DNA from: Stutzerimonas stutzeri KOS6
Lineage (GTDB): Bacteria > Pseudomonadota > Gammaproteobacteria > Pseudomonadales > Pseudomonadaceae
DNA length: 64,000 bases
Direction of reading: 5' to 3'
Assembly (NCBI RefSeq): GCF_000307775.2
Contig: NZ_KK020676.1
Coordinates: forward strand, 2,442,341 to 2,506,340
The stretch's first letter is position 1, and each line of letters begins with the position of its first letter. Below are positions 58,472 through 64,000 of this stretch, one piece after another. Below the pieces are notes generated by a model. It had not been told where the DNA came from. It did no database searches and saw only the letters and a program-made list of their open reading frames with translations. The position numbers and the translations under genes are program-made.

Positions 58472-61063
58472 TTACTGCAGCAGGCTGAGTACGGCCTGCG
58501 GCAGCTGCTTGGCCTGGGCCAGGATCGCGGTGCCGGCCTGCTGCAGAATCTGGTTCTTGCTCAGGGTGGCGGTTTCCGCGGCGAAATCCGTGTCCAGGAT
58601 ACGACCACGGGCGGCCGATACGTTCTCCGTGATGTTCTGCAGGTTGGAGATGGTGTTGTCGAAGCGGTTCTGCACCGCACCGAGCTTGGCGCGCTCACTA
58701 TCAACCTGCTTCATGGCCTCGTCGAGCACTTGGATGGCCATCTGCGAGCCCTCGGTGCTGCTGATGTCGAGCTTGCTCAGGCTGGCCTCCTGCGATACGG
58801 CGGCGTTGCTGCCTGCAGTCAGGCCCAGCGCTGCAAGGCCAGTGCCGGCTGCGCCGTCCGCGACCTCGAACCCCTCCTTGGAAGTGAGGCTCAGCGTGCC
58901 GTCATCGTTCTTGCTGGCGGTAACGCCGGTGCTCGAGCCGTTGATGGTGGTCACGATGCTGTCCATGTCATCGCCGGCCTTGAACTTGACCTCGGTGCCA
59001 TTGAGGGTGATCGATGTATCGGCGGCCAGCTTGGACTCGGTGGTACCGCTAGACAGGCCCAGCTTGGCCAGCGAACCGGCTGACGCGTCCTCCAGCTTGA
59101 TGTCCTTGCCGTCGGCCGATTGCAGCGCGATACGACCATCCTTGACTTCAGCGGTGACGTTGGTCTTGTCGGTGCTCTTGTTGATGGAGTCGACGATCTC
59201 GTTCAGGTTGCTGCCGTCATTGAAGGTCAGCGACTCGCCGTTCAGCTTGATCGATGCACTGCCGGCGATGGTGCCGCTGTTTTGAGCTCCGGCGATGGTG
59301 CCGCTGTTTTGAGCTGCCGGACCCGCAACCTTCACAGCGCCGCCGTTGTAGTCGGTGGTAGCTAGGCCAAGCACGGTCAGACCCGCAGCTCCTTCGGCAG
59401 TAGTTCCCGCGCCCTTGATAGTGAAGCCTTCCTGGGAGGAGAGCTTAATAGTGGTACCGCCCGTTTGCTCCTCAGCGGTGACCCCTGCGCCCAGATCGTT
59501 AATTTTCCTGACGATTGTGTCTACAGTGTCACCAGTGGCGAAGGATAGTTCCTTCCCGTTGATGGACACTTTGCCGTCAGCAATCGTACCAAGTGTAAAT
59601 AGCTTTTCAGCGTTACCAGTAGCAACTTGTGTGGTGCCTTTCTCGACGCCCAGTGCATCCAGCGCGCTGACGGTGCCGTCGATGGCGATGTTGTTGCTGG
59701 AGGTCAGCTCCAGTATGCCGCCAGTTTCGGTAGCAGTAATGCCTAGCCCAGCATCGTTGATCCGCGCTGCCACGGTAGCGGCGTTATCGCCATCCAACAA
59801 AGCAATTTCGGTGTTGTTAAGTTTGAAAGAAGTGTTGGAAGTAGGCGCAACGAATGCTTGCGAGCCAACCACTTTGGCCTGACCGAGATCGGCAGCGGCA
59901 TATGTAGCAGCCGTCAGACCCACATCACCGTTTGCGGTGCCCGCACCAATCGTTATGTCGCCTTTAGCCTCTAGCTTCAGCTTGCCTTCTTCGATACTGG
60001 CAGTAACGCCGGAAGTCGCCGAAGCATCATTGAGTCGAGTAACTACATCCTCCAACTCATCGCCCGCCTGAAGCGTAACTGTGCTTGATGCATAGCCAGC
60101 AGCGTTAAGAATGATAGTTTCGCCGTCTGCAATCCCGGTAGCGTTGAAGTCGCCCGCCACCACACTGGCCCGTCCGGAAACGGCAACCGCCAAGCTATTG
60201 GTTTCATTCTCGAACCCAATGGCAGTGCCACCGGTAACCTCGAAGCTCTCGTTTGAGGTCAGAACGATCTTGCCGTCTTGCTTGCTGGCGGTAACGCCGG
60301 TTTTGTCGAAGGAGTTGTTGATCAGTGCGACCGTATCATCAATATCGAGAGCAGTGGGGTCACCATCCAACGCAATGTCAACGCCATTGATATTAACCGA
60401 AGTATCGATCGAGATATCAGTGAACACCTTTCCGGTGGAGCTCACCGGTTCACCCGTTGCACCAGCGGTCGTGGTACCGATCTTCGAACCCGTGACCGTA
60501 GCGCTCATGCCCTCGGCATCGAGGCCCTGAGTCGAGGCAGCGCTGAAGCTGCCCTTCAGGCCGGTGGAACTCATATCGCCCAGGCTGAAAGAAATGGTTT
60601 CGTTGGCGTTGGAGCCCACCTGGAAGGCGGTGCTGCCGAGCGAGCCGTCGAGCAGGTTCTTGCCGCCGAAGCTGGTAGCCTTGGCGATACGGGTAAGTTC
60701 GCCCGAAAGGGTGCTGAACTCCTGCTGCAGCGACTGGCGGTCCTGATCGCTGTTCGAGCCGTTCGACGATTGCAGTGCCAGGTCGCGCATGCGTTGCATG
60801 ATGCTGGTGGACTGCTGCAGCGCGCCTTCGGCCGTCTGCGCCATGGAGATACCGTCGTTGGCGTTGCGCACTGCGACGCCCAGACCGTTGATCTGGCTGG
60901 TCATCCGGTTGGAGATCTGCAGGCCGGCGGCATCGTCCTTGGCGCTATTGATACGACTACCGGAAGACAGACGTTCCATCGAGGTGGTCAGCGCGTTAGA
61001 CGACTGATTCAGGTTGCGCTGGGTATTCAGCGAAGCAATGTTGGTACCGACAGTAAGAGCCAT
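58472..61063 (-). CDS. fliC: Flagellin (large, 863 residues)
   Basis: The N-terminus ([22 protein letters not shown] through about residue 175) and C-terminus (last 90 residues, ending [26 protein letters not shown]) are the conserved D0/D1 helices of flagellin. The middle, about 600 residues, is unusually long for a Pseudomonas flagellin (about 400-500 is usual overall). It is built from several degenerate Flagellin_IN-type repeats of about 70-80 residues with GF-x-V or EGF and FxxGD patterns. A perfect 27-bp tandem duplication (59262-59315) doubles AQNSGTIAG. Base composition is lower in GC around 59450-60100 than in the flanks. Confidence 0.95.
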   Translation of the reverse strand: MALTVGTNIASLNTQRNLNQSSNALTTSMERLSSGSRINSAKDDAAGLQISNRMTSQINGLGVAVRNANDGISMAQTAEGALQQSTSIMQRMRDLALQSSNGSNSDQDRQSLQQEFSTLSGELTRIAKATSFGGKNLLDGSLGSTAFQVGSNANETISFSLGDMSSTGLKGSFSAASTQGLDAEGMSATVTGSKIGTTTAGATGEPVSSTGKVFTDISIDTSVNINGVDIALDGDPTALDIDDTVALINNSFDKTGVTASKQDGKIVLTSNESFEVTGGTAIGFENETNSLAVAVSGRASVVAGDFNATGIADGETIILNAAGYASSTVTLQAGDELEDVVTRLNDASATSGVTASIEEGKLKLEAKGDITIGAGTANGDVGLTAATYAAADLGQAKVVGSQAFVAPTSNTSFKLNNTEIALLDGDNAATVAARINDAGLGITATETGGILELTSSNNIAIDGTVSALDALGVEKGTTQVATGNAEKLFTLGTIADGKVSINGKELSFATGDTVDTIVRKINDLGAGVTAEEQTGGTTIKLSSQEGFTIKGAGTTAEGAAGLTVLGLATTDYNGGAVKVAGPAAQNSGTIAGAQNSGTIAGSASIKLNGESLTFNDGSNLNEIVDSINKSTDKTNVTAEVKDGRIALQSADGKDIKLEDASAGSLAKLGLSSGTTESKLAADTSITLNGTEVKFKAGDDMDSIVTTINGSSTGVTASKNDDGTLSLTSKEGFEVADGAAGTGLAALGLTAGSNAAVSQEASLSKLDISSTEGSQMAIQVLDEAMKQVDSERAKLGAVQNRFDNTISNLQNITENVSAARGRILDTDFAAETATLSKNQILQQAGTAILAQAKQLPQAVLSLLQ
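59262..59315. repeat. 27-bp perfect tandem duplication inside fliC
   Basis: Two identical 27-base units (59262-59288 and 59289-59315) encode AQNSGTIAG twice in frame, within the variable domain of flagellin near residue 585-600. Confidence 0.9.
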
Positions 61064-61160
61064 GATGAGCCTCCAGGGGCGCTGGTTACTTGGGTTGCCT
61101 GAGCGTGCGACTCCGGGCCGGCTGGTGCCCAGGCACCCTTTGAGTTCGCATTCGAAGAGC

Positions 61161-61187
61161 TTATCGGCGTCGTTTGGGTTGGCTTTA
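61161..61187 (-). promoter_or_regulatory. FliA (sigma-28) promoter of fliC
   Basis: The minus strand reads TAAA-N15-GCCGATAA, a full match to the flagellin consensus. It lies about 100 bp upstream of the fliC start. Confidence 0.93.
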
Positions 61188-61399
61188 GGGCAGGTTCGAA
61201 CTTTTTCGTGAGCCCGGCACCGCTCCAACGCTACGCCAGCGCATCCAACTACGGACTTGCTTGACAAGCTTTTCGGGCGATGCGCGTAAAACTTTAGGGC
61301 GGTGGCAGAGCGGTGACGGAGGGACAATCGTTAGATGCTGTTAAGTGCTTGCAAGCATTTTCGCGGCCAAGGCCGCGCCCACAGGGCTAATGAAACATT

Positions 61400-61465
61400 G
61401 TAGGAGCGGGCCATGCCCGCGAAGCTCCTGCGTGGTCAGTGTTCGCGAGCATGGCTCGCTCCTAC
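61400..61465. repeat. REP pair (inverted)
   Basis: Two 23-base arms, GTAGGAGCGGGCCATGCCCG.. and its inverted partner with compensating G/A and C/T changes, lie head to head. This is the common Pseudomonas REP (GTAGGAGCGGGC type). The paired changes preserve each internal stem. It lies between the fliC promoter region and the end of ligA. Confidence 0.85.
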
Positions 61466-61474
61466 CTTGCCCAG

Positions 61475-64000
<2,526 letters not shown>

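Larger units (their letters stand above)
61064..61474. other. fliC leader and intergenic region
   Basis: This stretch holds the fliC FliA promoter (61161-61187) with a leader of about 90 bases and, next to ligA, a REP pair (61400-61465). No gene was seen. Confidence 0.6.

Overview
The window reads as a chromosomal segment of a Pseudomonas-type gammaproteobacterium. The base composition is high in G+C. The TCA block runs gltA / sdhCDAB-sucAB-lpd-sucCD. Other marker genes are fabA-fabB, a TgpA/DUF58/MoxR operon, selD-selU, and a fliC-flaG-fliD-fliS flagellar block. The left edge carries a CrcZ/CrcY-type regulatory RNA. Placement in the P. stutzeri group (Stutzerimonas) is a guess from overall content, not shown by any single gene.

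Layout. Positions 1-850 hold a Crc-sequestering small RNA on the minus strand, with a sigma-54 promoter and a CbrB-type operator, and a small membrane protein upstream. Positions 1195-4941 hold a damaged acyl-CoA operon: AraC-type regulator, short-chain dehydrogenase, thiolase, a 141-bp MITE-like insertion at the thiolase stop codon, and the remnant of an alpha-methylacyl-CoA racemase gene. Two small conserved genes follow (5013-5975), then a TRAP transporter (6762-9566), a thioesterase and the TgpA operon (9630-14456), a lipoprotein, selU-selD, a patatin-like protein and an AI-2E family permease (to 19423). A run of minus-strand housekeeping genes (DUF4892, two alpha/beta hydrolases, hotdog thioesterase, sixA, DUF4389, gpsA) faces fabA-fabB. 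Next come sstT and a methyl-accepting chemotaxis gene split by a 1325-bp insertion sequence. Positions 31731-39896 hold an amidohydrolase, an OsmC protein, htpG, a membrane protein, two thioesterases, a DUF599 protein and brnQ. Positions 40306-53352 are the TCA block. Positions 53523-61063 hold YkgJ-like, DUF486, ppnP and PilZ genes and the flagellar genes. ligA closes the window.

The genes work in recognisable modules: carbon-source hierarchy control (the RNA), TCA enzymes read from divergent promoters, unsaturated fatty acid synthesis, selenouridine tRNA modification, and flagellar filament assembly with FliA (sigma-28) promoters at fliC, fliS and the interrupted chemoreceptor. No CRISPR array, phage, or tRNA/rRNA gene was seen. 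No clearly new multi-gene system was found. The most informative signals are the two insertions, whose removal exactly restores an operon junction and a chemoreceptor reading frame, and the regulatory RNA with its promoter architecture.
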